Positions 25,569 through 34,000 of a DNA stretch of 64,000 nucleotides are shown here, piece by piece. Numbering within the stretch: position 1 is the first letter of the stretch; every line of letters begins with the position of its first letter. The stretch comes from Brachybacterium alimentarium (GTDB lineage: Bacteria; Actinomycetota; Actinomycetes; Actinomycetales; Dermabacteraceae), in NCBI RefSeq assembly GCF_002332425.1, contig NZ_NRGS01000031.1:1-64000 (forward strand), written 5' to 3'. Under the pieces are notes generated by a model. It made no database searches. It was not told where the DNA came from and worked only from the letters and a program-made list of their open reading frames with translations. The position numbers were made by a program, and so were the translations under genes.

Positions 25569-27134
25569 ATGACCGATGACACCCAGCGGCCCCTCGAGGG
25601 ATCCCGCACCGCCCCGGCGGTCCCCGCCGCCGAGCCGACGGGTGCCCCGCGCCGCAACATCCTCATGCTGATGACGGATCAGCACCGGGTGGACACCCTG
25701 GGCTGCTACGGCAGCACCACCTGCCGCACCCCGAACCTCGATGCGCTCGCCGCGACCGGCACCCGCTTCGACTCCTGGTTCACCCCGTCGGCGATCTGCA
25801 CCCCGGCACGTGCCTCGCTGTTCACCGGTGCGGCCCCCTTCCGCCACAAGCTGCTGGCCAACCACGAGCGCAACGTCGGCTACATCGAGGATCTCCCCGA
25901 GGACCAGTGGACCCTCCCCGAGGAGCTGCGGGCCCAGGGCTATCAGTGCGGACTCGTCGGGAAGTGGCATGTGGGGGAGGAGCGCACCGCTGCGGACTTC
26001 GGCTTCGACGCCGAGCACTACCCGGGCTGGCACAACCCCGTCGACCATCCCGACTACGTGCGCTGGCTCGAGGAGAACGGGCACCCGCCGTATCGGATCA
26101 CCGAGCGTATCCGCGGCCGCTTCCCCAACGGAGAGGTGGGGAACCTGATGGCGGCCCGGCTGCAGCAGCCGGTCGAGGCCACCTTCGAGCACTATCTCGC
26201 CGACCGCACCATCGAGATGCTCACGCGATACGCCCGCGACGGAGAGGAGTCCGACGTCCCGTTCTTCGTGGTCTCGAGCTTCTCCGGCCCGCACCTGCCG
26301 TACGTCGTGCCCGATGAGTACTTCGACCTGTACGACCCTGCCGACGTCGAGCTGCCCCGATCGGTCGCCGAGGATTTCGCGGACAAGCCGCCGGTCCAGC
26401 AGAACTACTCGCGCCACTGGGCCTTCGACACCATGACCGAGGCCGAGTCCCGCACACTGATCGCCGCCTACTGGGGCTACGTGACGATGATCGATCGCGA
26501 GTTCGGCCGGATCCTCCGCGCGGTGGAGGAGCTGGGCCTGGCGGAGACCACCGCCATCGCCTTCAGCTCCGACCACGGGGAGTTCACCGGCTCCCACCGG
26601 CTGCACGACAAGGGTCCGGCGATGTACGACGACATCTACCGCACCGGTGGCATCCTCCACGTGCCGGGCGCTCCGGCGCAGGTCCGCGATGAGTTCGTGA
26701 GCCTGCTCGACCTCACCGCGACGTTCCTCGATCTCGCGGGTCTCGAGACGGCACCGGCCGTCGACTCGCGCTCGCTCCTGCCGCTCGTACGGGGCGAGGA
26801 CGTCGAGTGGGACGACCATGTGCTGTGCGAGTTCCACGGCCACCATTTCCCGATCGCCCAGCGGATGTTGCGCGGGCGCCGGTACAAGCTGATCGTGAGC
26901 CCGGAGTCCCGCAACGAGCTCTACGACCTCCAGGAGGACCCCGATGAGCTGCACAACCGCTACGACGACCCGCGGCTGAGCGGCGTGCGCCAAGAGATGC
27001 TCGCGGATCTCTACAGCCGGCTGCAGGCGCGGGGCGACAACTTCTATCACTGGATGAGCTCGATGTACGAGGTGGGCCACCTCGATCACGACCCGACGAT
27101 GTCCGGGCTCGACGAGGTGACCTATCGGGGGTGA
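25569..27134 (+). CDS. sulfatase (formylglycine-dependent, type I)
   Basis: 521 aa. The N-terminal metal site (LMLMTDQHRVDTLGCYG), the maturation motif C77-T-P-A-R followed by ASLFTG, GKWHVGE and the later SSDHGEFTG metal motif are all present. The catalytic Cys must be oxidised to formylglycine by a generating enzyme, not seen in this window. There is no signal peptide, so a cytoplasmic enzyme acting on an imported sulfate ester (choline-sulfatase or sulfoglycan type) is likely. It lies 147 bp after the porter gene, with GAAAGG before ATG 25569. The substrate is unknown. Confidence 0.9.
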   Translation: MTDDTQRPLEGSRTAPAVPAAEPTGAPRRNILMLMTDQHRVDTLGCYGSTTCRTPNLDALAATGTRFDSWFTPSAICTPARASLFTGAAPFRHKLLANHERNVGYIEDLPEDQWTLPEELRAQGYQCGLVGKWHVGEERTAADFGFDAEHYPGWHNPVDHPDYVRWLEENGHPPYRITERIRGRFPNGEVGNLMAARLQQPVEATFEHYLADRTIEMLTRYARDGEESDVPFFVVSSFSGPHLPYVVPDEYFDLYDPADVELPRSVAEDFADKPPVQQNYSRHWAFDTMTEAESRTLIAAYWGYVTMIDREFGRILRAVEELGLAETTAIAFSSDHGEFTGSHRLHDKGPAMYDDIYRTGGILHVPGAPAQVRDEFVSLLDLTATFLDLAGLETAPAVDSRSLLPLVRGEDVEWDDHVLCEFHGHHFPIAQRMLRGRRYKLIVSPESRNELYDLQEDPDELHNRYDDPRLSGVRQEMLADLYSRLQARGDNFYHWMSSMYEVGHLDHDPTMSGLDEVTYRG

Positions 27135-27164
27135 GGCGGCGAGGTGCCCTGGTGCCCTGGTGGC

Positions 27165-27240
27165 GAGGCGGCGAGGCGGCGAGGCGGCGAGGCGGCGAGT
27201 CGGGGCGAGGCGGCGAGTCGGGGCGAGGCGAGACCCGCCC
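27165..27240. repeat. 8-bp (GAGGCGGC x4) and 18-bp tandem repeats
   Basis: Four GAGGCGGC octamers (27165-27196) are followed by two copies of an 18-bp unit starting GAGTCGGGGCGAGG. They lie between the sulfatase stop and the sbcD promoter. Confidence 0.8.
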
Positions 27241-27336
27241 CGACGACCAGTCGGACGACCGGCGAGCCAACGTTCCTCCCCACCTCCCCGTCGTCCACAC
27301 GGCGCGGACGCGTGCCCGCATGTCGGCCCCGGTCCC

Positions 27337-27342
27337 TAGGCT
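27337..27342 (+). promoter_or_regulatory. predicted -10 of a leaderless promoter (sbcDC)
   Basis: TAGGCT, six bases before ATG 27349, with no Shine-Dalgarno upstream. Confidence 0.5.
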
Positions 27343-27348
27343 CGGGGC

Positions 27349-28527
27349 ATGAGAATCCTGCACACCTCGGACTGGCACCTGGGGCGCACGCTGCACAAGG
27401 TCGATCTGCACGAGCACCAGGCGGCATTCGTCGACTGGCTGGTCGATCTCGTGCGCGAGCGGGAGGTCGACGTGGTCGTCATCCCCGGTGACGTGTACGA
27501 CCGCGCCGTGCCGGCCGTCACCAGCGTGAAGCTGCTCGATTCCGCCCTCGCCCGTCTGGCGGACACGGGCGCCACCGTGGTGCTGACCTCCGGGAATCAC
27601 GATTCGCCGGAACGGCTCGGCTTCGGCCGCGGGCTCATGCGGGCCGGCGTCCACCTGCTCACCGACATCGCGGGCATCGAGCATCCGGTCAGCGTCGAGG
27701 ACGAGCACGGAGAGGTGCTGCTCTTCGGGCTGCCGTATCTCGAACCCGACCGCGTGCGCACCGAGCTCGTGGCCGAGGGGGAACCGCCGCTGGCGCGCAG
27801 CCACGAGGCCGTCACCCGCGCCGCCCTGGACCGGGTGCGCGAGCGCGCCGCTGCGCATCCCGGTGCCCGCACCGTCGTGCTCGCCCACACCTTCGTCACC
27901 GGTGGCGAGGCGAGCGACTCCGAGCGCGACCTCTCGGTGGGCGGAGTCGACTCCGTGCCCGCCGGTGTGCTGGGCGGCATCGACTACCTGGCGCTCGGCC
28001 ACCTGCACGGCTGCCAGGACCTCACCGCCGCCGTCGGCGCTCCGGCCTGGTACTCCGGCTCCCCGCTGGCGTTCTCGTTCTCCGAGCGCACCCACCGCAA
28101 GTCCGTGCTGCTCGTCGAGCTCGGCGCGCCCGGCCCCGGCGAAGAGGGGGCCGAGGTCACCGTCGAGCGGATCCGCACCCCCGTGCCGCGCCGCCTCACG
28201 GAGCTGCGCGGCACCCTCGAGCAGATCCTCGCGCAGCAGGACCAGCACGGCAGCGACTGGGTGAAGGCGGTCGTCACCGACCCCGCACGGCCCGCCCACC
28301 TGCAGGAGCACCTGCGTGAGGGATTCCCGCACCTGCTGCTCACCGAGTACGCCCCCGACGGGAGAGAGGCCCGGGAGGGCACCCCCGTGGTGCGCCGGGA
28401 GGCGAACCCGCTCGAGGTGATGGACGAGTTCCTCGCCGCGGTCACCGGCGCCGACCCGACGCCCGCCGAGCACGACGTGCTCGAGCGCGCCTACCGTCAC
28501 GTGCGGCGCGACCAGGAGGCCTCATGA
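27349..28527 (+). CDS. sbcD: exonuclease SbcCD, nuclease subunit SbcD
   Basis: 392 aa. The Mre11-type phosphodiesterase motifs are all in place: DWHLGR (residues 8-13), GDVYDR, GNHDS, HTFV and GHLHG. Together they bind two manganese ions. SbcD is the nuclease of the SbcCD complex, which cleaves hairpins and processes DNA ends in the cytoplasm. The capping and SbcC-binding region follows after about 270. The stop overlaps the sbcC ATG (ATGA), as expected for subunits made in equal amounts. It probably starts as a leaderless mRNA. Confidence 0.95.
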   Translation: MRILHTSDWHLGRTLHKVDLHEHQAAFVDWLVDLVREREVDVVVIPGDVYDRAVPAVTSVKLLDSALARLADTGATVVLTSGNHDSPERLGFGRGLMRAGVHLLTDIAGIEHPVSVEDEHGEVLLFGLPYLEPDRVRTELVAEGEPPLARSHEAVTRAALDRVRERAAAHPGARTVVLAHTFVTGGEASDSERDLSVGGVDSVPAGVLGGIDYLALGHLHGCQDLTAAVGAPAWYSGSPLAFSFSERTHRKSVLLVELGAPGPGEEGAEVTVERIRTPVPRRLTELRGTLEQILAQQDQHGSDWVKAVVTDPARPAHLQEHLREGFPHLLLTEYAPDGREAREGTPVVRREANPLEVMDEFLAAVTGADPTPAEHDVLERAYRHVRRDQEAS

Positions 28528-31500
28528 AGCTCCATCACCTGCGCCTGACCGCGATCGGCCCCTTCGCCGGCACCGTCGAGATCGACCTCGCCGCCCTCGG
28601 TGCGAGCGGCATGTTCCTGCTGGAGGGACCCACCGGGTCCGGCAAGTCCACGATCCTCGATGCCATCGCCTACGCGCTGTACGGGCAGGTCGCCGGCAGC
28701 GCCACCAGCGATGCCCGGATCCGCTCCCAGTTCGCCCAGCCCACCGAGGCGAGCGTCGTGGACCTCGTCTTCGAGACGGCCTCGGGGATCTACCGGGTGC
28801 GCCGCCAGCCCGAGTTCCAGCGCCCCAAGCTCCGCGGCACCGGCACCACGAAGGAGCAGCCCAAGGCCGTGCTGTGGCGCATCGGTTCCCCGCAGCTGAT
28901 CCCTGCGGTGATCGCCGACGAGATGGGCGGCGGGGGAGGGGTCGAAGCGATCGCGACCCGGATCGACGAGGTGGGCCGCGAGATCCAGCGCGCCGTGGGC
29001 CTGAACCGGGACCAGTTCACCCAGACCGTGCTGCTGCCCCAGAACGAGTTCGCCCGCTTCCTGCGCGCCGGCACCGGGGAGCGGCAGCAGGTGCTGCAGC
29101 GCGTGTTCGGCACCGAGACCTACGCCGCCGTCGAGAAGCAGCTCGAGGAGATGCGCAAATCCGCCAAGCGCCAGGTGGACCAGGCGCAGCAGACGCTCGG
29201 CACGGCGCTCGCCCGGTTCACCGAAGCCACCGCGCTGGAGACCGAGCAGGTGACCGTCCTGCAGGACCACGCGGACGCCCTGCGGCTGGACCCATTGACA
29301 GCAGCGGCCGACGAGCACCTCGCCGCCGTCACCGCCCGTGCGACCACGACGGGCAGCGCCGCGCAGAGCGCCGCGACCGCGGAGCAGACCGCCCGCACCG
29401 CCGCCGAGACCGCGAAGACCGCGCGCACCCGCATCGAGCGCCGACGCACGCTCGATGCGCTGGCCGCCCGGCTCACGACGGAGAAGCCCGTCGTCGACGC
29501 CGCCCGACGCTCCCTGCAGCGCGATGAGACCGCCCGCCCCGTCGCGGACCTGCTGCGCCGACGAGACACCGCCACCGCCCAGGCCGCCACCGCCCTGGAG
29601 AACCTCGCCCAGCTCGCCGAGAGCACCCGTCCGGACCAGCCCGCGCTCGTCGACCTGCTGGAGAACGACGAGGCCGACGCGGAGCTCGCCACCGCGGCCG
29701 ACGAGGCCACCACCGCTGCCGGCACCCTCGCCGACCTCGTCACCCTCGAAGCCGCCCTCCCCGCCCGCGAGCAGAAGCTCGCCGAGCGCCGAGAGACGCT
29801 CGCGAGGACGACGAGCGCCCTCGCGGCGCTCAGCGAGCAGCTCGAGGCACGGCCCGCACAGCGCAGCGAGCACCTCACCGCTCGCGATACCGCCCGTGCC
29901 GCCGCCCGGGCCCTCGGGGACGCCCGGCTCGCACTGCGCAGCTCCCAGGAGCGCCAGCAGGCCACGACCGCCGCCGCGGCGCAGCAGGGCACGGTCGAGG
30001 CTGCTCGCGAGCAGACCGTCGCCGCCCTGCGCACCGCCCGTGAGAAGGCCGATGCCGAGGCGGACCTGCGCCGGCGTCGCCTCACCGGGATCGCTGCGGA
30101 GCTCGCCGTGGACCTCGCCGAGGGGGACGCCTGCCCCGTCTGCGGCGCGGTCGAGCACCCGCACCCGGCCGGCGCCGCCGAGGATGCCGTGAGCCCCGAG
30201 CAGGTCGAGGCCGCCGAGACCGCCCGCCAGGCCGCCGAGGCCGCGCACGCCCGGGCCGAGCAGGCGCACGCCCTCGCGAGCCAGGAACTCGCTCGCCTCC
30301 GCGAGATCGCCGGAGACCTCACGCCCGAGACGGCGAAGACCGCCGTGGAGGAGGCGAGCGCCCAGGTCACCACGGCTCAGGAGGCCGAGAAGAAGGCCGC
30401 CCGGATCGATACGCAGATCACGGCCTTCGACGAGGAGACCGACCGCCTCACGAAGCGCAAGGAGGCCGACGCGCTCGGCGTCGAACGCGAGCGCACCGCG
30501 ATCGAGGAGACCGCCCGAGCGCTCGAGGCCGACCGGACGAAGGTCGCCGAGGCCCGCGGCGAGGACGACTCCATCGCCGCTCGCCGTCGGGCCCATCTCT
30601 CCCGCGCCCGCGCCGCCACCGCGCTGCGCGACGCACTGCGCACCCGCACCGAGGCCACCACCCGCGCCGACGAGCTCACCGAGGAGGCGAACGCCGCCCT
30701 GGCCGCCGCCGAGCTCGCCACTGCGGAGGCCGCGCGAGCAGCGGTGCTCGAGACGGCCGAACGTCGACGTCTCGAAGCGCTCGTCCAGGCCCGCGCCGTC
30801 GACGAGTCCCGCCTCGCCGACGGTCTCGCCGAGGAGGGCATCGAGGCCACCGTCGCCACTGACGAGGCCCGGGAGCAGGCCGACGCCGCACTCGCGGACG
30901 CCACCGCCCGGCATGCCACCGCGCAGGAAGCGGCCCGCGACGCCGCCGGCCTCGCTGCGCGCCTCGGCGGTGTCGCAGAGCGGGGAGCAGCCGCCCGCAC
31001 GGCCCTGCAGACGGCCACCGACCAGGTGCGCACCATCAGCGAGGACGCTGGCGTGGTGGTGCGCGTCGCCGACCTCGCGACCGGCCGCTCGAGCGACGGG
31101 GACCGCGTGCAGCTGTCCACCTACGTGCTCATGTGGCGCCTGGACGCCGTGGTGCAGGCCGCCAACGCCCGCCTGGCCCTGTTCTCCGGCTCCGACCTCG
31201 AGCTGCTGAGGGACACCGGCGCACGAGGTGCCCGCAAGACGGGCCTGGACCTGCTGGTCCTGGACCGTCGGACCGATCAGGTGCGCGTTCCCGAGACCCT
31301 CTCCGGTGGCGAGACCTTCTTCGTGTCCCTCGCCCTTGCGCTCGGCCTCGCCGACATCGTCATGGGCGAGGCCGGCGGCGTGCAGATGGAGACCCTGTTC
31401 ATCGACGAGGGCTTCGGCAGCCTCGACCCCGAGACCCTCGAGACAGTGGTGCGCGAGATCGGCCGCCTCGCCGAGAGCGGCCGCGTGATCGGTGTGGTCA

Positions 31501-31592
31501 GCCACGTCGGCGACATGAAGGCGCAGATCGCCGAGCAGATCCACGTGCGCCGCGGCGCCGATTTCCGCTCGACCCTGAGCGTGACGGCGTGA
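28524..31592 (+). CDS. sbcC: exonuclease SbcCD, ATPase subunit SbcC
   Basis: 1022 aa, a Rad50-like ATPase. Walker A GPTGSGKST is near residue 33, two long Ala/Glu/Arg-rich coiled-coil arms flank the zinc hook C537-P-V-C540, and the ABC signature TLSGGETF and Walker B LFIDEGFGSLD lie at the C-terminus. Length and layout are normal for the family. It partners SbcD. A likely role in this window is cutting the many hairpin-forming repeats, though this is speculative. The final codons lie in an 8-bp repeat that includes the stop codon. Confidence 0.95.
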   Translation: MKLHHLRLTAIGPFAGTVEIDLAALGASGMFLLEGPTGSGKSTILDAIAYALYGQVAGSATSDARIRSQFAQPTEASVVDLVFETASGIYRVRRQPEFQRPKLRGTGTTKEQPKAVLWRIGSPQLIPAVIADEMGGGGGVEAIATRIDEVGREIQRAVGLNRDQFTQTVLLPQNEFARFLRAGTGERQQVLQRVFGTETYAAVEKQLEEMRKSAKRQVDQAQQTLGTALARFTEATALETEQVTVLQDHADALRLDPLTAAADEHLAAVTARATTTGSAAQSAATAEQTARTAAETAKTARTRIERRRTLDALAARLTTEKPVVDAARRSLQRDETARPVADLLRRRDTATAQAATALENLAQLAESTRPDQPALVDLLENDEADAELATAADEATTAAGTLADLVTLEAALPAREQKLAERRETLARTTSALAALSEQLEARPAQRSEHLTARDTARAAARALGDARLALRSSQERQQATTAAAAQQGTVEAAREQTVAALRTAREKADAEADLRRRRLTGIAAELAVDLAEGDACPVCGAVEHPHPAGAAEDAVSPEQVEAAETARQAAEAAHARAEQAHALASQELARLREIAGDLTPETAKTAVEEASAQVTTAQEAEKKAARIDTQITAFDEETDRLTKRKEADALGVERERTAIEETARALEADRTKVAEARGEDDSIAARRRAHLSRARAATALRDALRTRTEATTRADELTEEANAALAAAELATAEAARAAVLETAERRRLEALVQARAVDESRLADGLAEEGIEATVATDEAREQADAALADATARHATAQEAARDAAGLAARLGGVAERGAAARTALQTATDQVRTISEDAGVVVRVADLATGRSSDGDRVQLSTYVLMWRLDAVVQAANARLALFSGSDLELLRDTGARGARKTGLDLLVLDRRTDQVRVPETLSGGETFFVSLALALGLADIVMGEAGGVQMETLFIDEGFGSLDPETLETVVREIGRLAESGRVIGVVSHVGDMKAQIAEQIHVRRGADFRSTLSVTA

Positions 31593-31628
31593 CGGCGTGA
31601 CGGCGTGACGGCGTGACGGGTTGACGGT
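31581..31628. repeat. 8-bp tandem repeat (GTGACGGC) spanning the sbcC stop codon
   Basis: Four perfect copies (31581-31612) and two degenerate ones. The first copy encodes part of the C-terminus and the second contains the TGA stop (31590-31592), so each unit carries a potential stop in the same phase only every third copy. Confidence 0.9.
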
Positions 31629-31829
31629 GTGAACACGCTCTCCGTCCGTGTCGGCATCCCGGGGACAGGAACGTGATGTTGGAGGGACACTGCGGGCAGG
31701 TCGTGCGGCTCCCTGAGCGGCACGCCGATCACTCCACGACGCCCTCCGGCCCTCGTTCCTCTGCGGCGCTTCCGCGCGTCGCGACCGCCCAGGCATCGTG
31801 GCCTCCCCTGCGACCTGGGTCACTCGGGG

Positions 31830-33101
31830 TCATCCAGCGCTGCGATCCAGCTGCTCGCGGGTCCAGCGCTCGACCCGGGGCTCCGCCGCGCCCGGGACCT
31901 CGGTGGTAACCCCGTCCCGGTCGATGAGGACGATCCGGTGGCCGTCGTCGATGAGCTTCTTGGCCATCTGTCCCGCGACGTGGCGCGCCACCGGCAGCAC
32001 CTCGTCGACCCGGCTCATGTCGAAGACCACCCGCTCCGTCGTCGGCGGATCCTCCAGGACCCTCTCCACCAGCGACTCGACACTGCTGAGCACGAGATCG
32101 CCCTGCAGGACGTAGAGCGTCGCCCGATGCTCGTCGATCCACACCGTCCGGGTCTCCCGCAGCGACGACCGGGCCGGCCGAGCCGGCTCCATGAGGTGCA
32201 GGTGGAGCTCTTCGGACAGGTGCTGCATCATCGCCACGCCCCGGGAGCTGTTGCCGTGGGCATCCAGCCCCGGTGAGAACACGGCGATGCCCAGCTGCCC
32301 GGGGAGCACGCCGACGATGCCGCCGGCCACGCCGCTCTTGGCGGGGATGCCGACCGTGGTCAGCCAGTCCCCGGCGGCGTCGTACATCCCGCAGGACGTC
32401 ATCACGCCGAGCAGGTGCCGAGTGGTGGTCCTGCTGAACAGGCGCTCGCCGGTGTTGGGCTGGACCCCGCCGTTGGCGAGCGTGGCCGCCATCAGGGCGA
32501 GATCACGCACCGTCACCGAGGCCGCGCACTGGCGGATGTAGCCGTCCACCGCATCCTGCGGCTCCTGATCGAGGGCTCCCGCGGCGCGCAGCAGATGCGC
32601 GAGTCCGAGGTTCCGGTGGGCGCTGGCAGCTTCCGAGGCCGCCACCGCCTCGTCGATCTCGATCTCGCGCTCCGCGAGCTGCGAGAACAGCTCGAGGATC
32701 CGCTCATCGGCCGGCCTCGCTCCGTGGCTGAGCAGTGCGTGGGTCGCGATCGCCCCGGCGTTGATCATCGGATTGCGCGGCATGCCGGTGTCGGGGTCCA
32801 GCGAGAGCTCGTTGAACGCCTCGCCGCTGGGCTCCACCCCGATCCGCGCCAGGACGTCCTCGAGGCCGCGCTCCTCGATCGCCTGGGCATAGACGAACGG
32901 TTTGGAGATCGATTGGATGGTGAAGTGGTGGTCGGCGTCGCCGCTGGCGTAGACGGTCCCGTTGATCGTGCTCATCGCGACGGCGATCCGCTGCGGATCT
33001 GCCGAGGCGAGCTCCGGGATGTAGTCGGCCGGAGCTCCGGGGGCGACGTGGGCCGTCTGCTCGATCGCGCGGTCGAGGTAGTCCAGGATCGGGGATCGCA
33101 T
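31830..33101 (-). CDS. glsA: glutaminase A with C-terminal STAS domain
   Basis: 423 aa. Residues about 1-305 are a serine-dependent glutaminase: Ser64 and Lys67 in QSISKPF, then FNELSLDP, NPMINAGAIA and KSGVAGGIVG. The enzyme hydrolyses glutamine to glutamate and ammonia. Residues about 325-415 form a STAS (anti-sigma-antagonist-like) domain (LVLSSVESLVERVL, VVFDMSRVDEV). A similar C-terminal domain is known in the salt-tolerant glutaminase of Micrococcus luteus. ATG 33101 is preferred because GGAG lies seven bases upstream and the protein then starts like other glutaminases; GTG 33116 and ATG 33113 are alternatives. Confidence 0.9.
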   Translation of the reverse strand: MRSPILDYLDRAIEQTAHVAPGAPADYIPELASADPQRIAVAMSTINGTVYASGDADHHFTIQSISKPFVYAQAIEERGLEDVLARIGVEPSGEAFNELSLDPDTGMPRNPMINAGAIATHALLSHGARPADERILELFSQLAEREIEIDEAVAASEAASAHRNLGLAHLLRAAGALDQEPQDAVDGYIRQCAASVTVRDLALMAATLANGGVQPNTGERLFSRTTTRHLLGVMTSCGMYDAAGDWLTTVGIPAKSGVAGGIVGVLPGQLGIAVFSPGLDAHGNSSRGVAMMQHLSEELHLHLMEPARPARSSLRETRTVWIDEHRATLYVLQGDLVLSSVESLVERVLEDPPTTERVVFDMSRVDEVLPVARHVAGQMAKKLIDDGHRIVLIDRDGVTTEVPGAAEPRVERWTREQLDRSAG

Positions 33102-33490
33102 GGGGCGCTCCATCACGTGGTCGGGGCGGGGCAGGGTGCCGCGAAGGGCGACGTCAGTGTTCCACGGCCCACCGAGCGGGGGCTCCTCTACGGGCGGCCG
33201 CGCGCTGGAGGCTCACGCACGGGAGGGTCGCATGCGGGAGGCTCGCAGGCCGGCGGCTCGATCGCGGGGTTCCTTCGCGACGGTGCGCACGCTCTCCACC
33301 GCGAGAGGCCCGGACGCCGAGGCCCGTACGGTGGCGCGTCTCCCACCGGGCGCAGGCACGCCGATAGGATGGGTGCGGCCCTGACTGCTGGGGACCCTGC
33401 CGCTCCGCGCGCTGCCCGTGAACGATCACGGGATCCGGCGCCGTCACCGCTTCCGGGCCGCAGTCCCCACCCATCTCCTTCGGAGGACCC
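33102..33490. other. 389-bp divergent gap with degenerate 15-bp repeats
   Basis: Bases 33205-33265 hold about four imperfect 15-bp units (GGGAGGCTCGCAGGC and variants). TAGGAT at 33365-33370 on the plus strand is a -10 candidate for the DUF456/ABC operon, giving a leader of about 115 nt. No gene is credible here. Confidence 0.3.
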
Positions 33491-34000
33491 GTGGACTCCC
33501 TCACCGTCCAGATCATCGTCACCGTCGTGGTCGGTCTGGCGTACATCGTCGGCCTGACCGGGATCGTCGTGCCCGTGCTGCCCGGCACCATCACCATCGC
33601 GATCGCGACCCTGATCTGGGCCATCGTGATCGGTGGATGGCCGGCCTGGATCGTCTTCGCGATCGTGCTCGTGCTCAGTGCCATCGGCATGACCACCAGC
33701 TACGTGCTCACGGGCAGGAAGCTGCACGCCGCCGAGGTGCCGATGTGGCCGATCTACGTGGGCATCGCCGCCGGCATCGTCGGCTTCTTCGTGATCCCGC
33801 TGCTGGGCCTGCCGATCGGCTTCGTGCTCGGCCTGTGCGTGAGCGAGGCCGTGCGGCAGAAGGACATCGCCAAGGGACTCGGCTCCGCCTGGATCGCCGT
33901 CAAGGCGCTCGGCGTGGGCATCATGATCGAGTTCTCCCTGGCCATGCTCTCCACGATCGTGTTCGCGGTCGGCGTCGTCGTCCATTTCGTGACTGCATGA
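33491..34000 (+). CDS. DUF456 domain-containing membrane protein
   Basis: 169 aa, with four to five hydrophobic segments covering nearly the whole protein. The glycine/proline motif VVPVLPGTITIAIATL of DUF456 is near residue 26. The function of the family is unknown. The GTG start follows GGAGGACCC. The stop overlaps the ATG of the first ABC exporter subunit (ATGA), so it is expressed with the exporter, possibly as an accessory membrane protein. Confidence 0.85.
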   Translation: MDSLTVQIIVTVVVGLAYIVGLTGIVVPVLPGTITIAIATLIWAIVIGGWPAWIVFAIVLVLSAIGMTTSYVLTGRKLHAAEVPMWPIYVGIAAGIVGFFVIPLLGLPIGFVLGLCVSEAVRQKDIAKGLGSAWIAVKALGVGIMIEFSLAMLSTIVFAVGVVVHFVTA

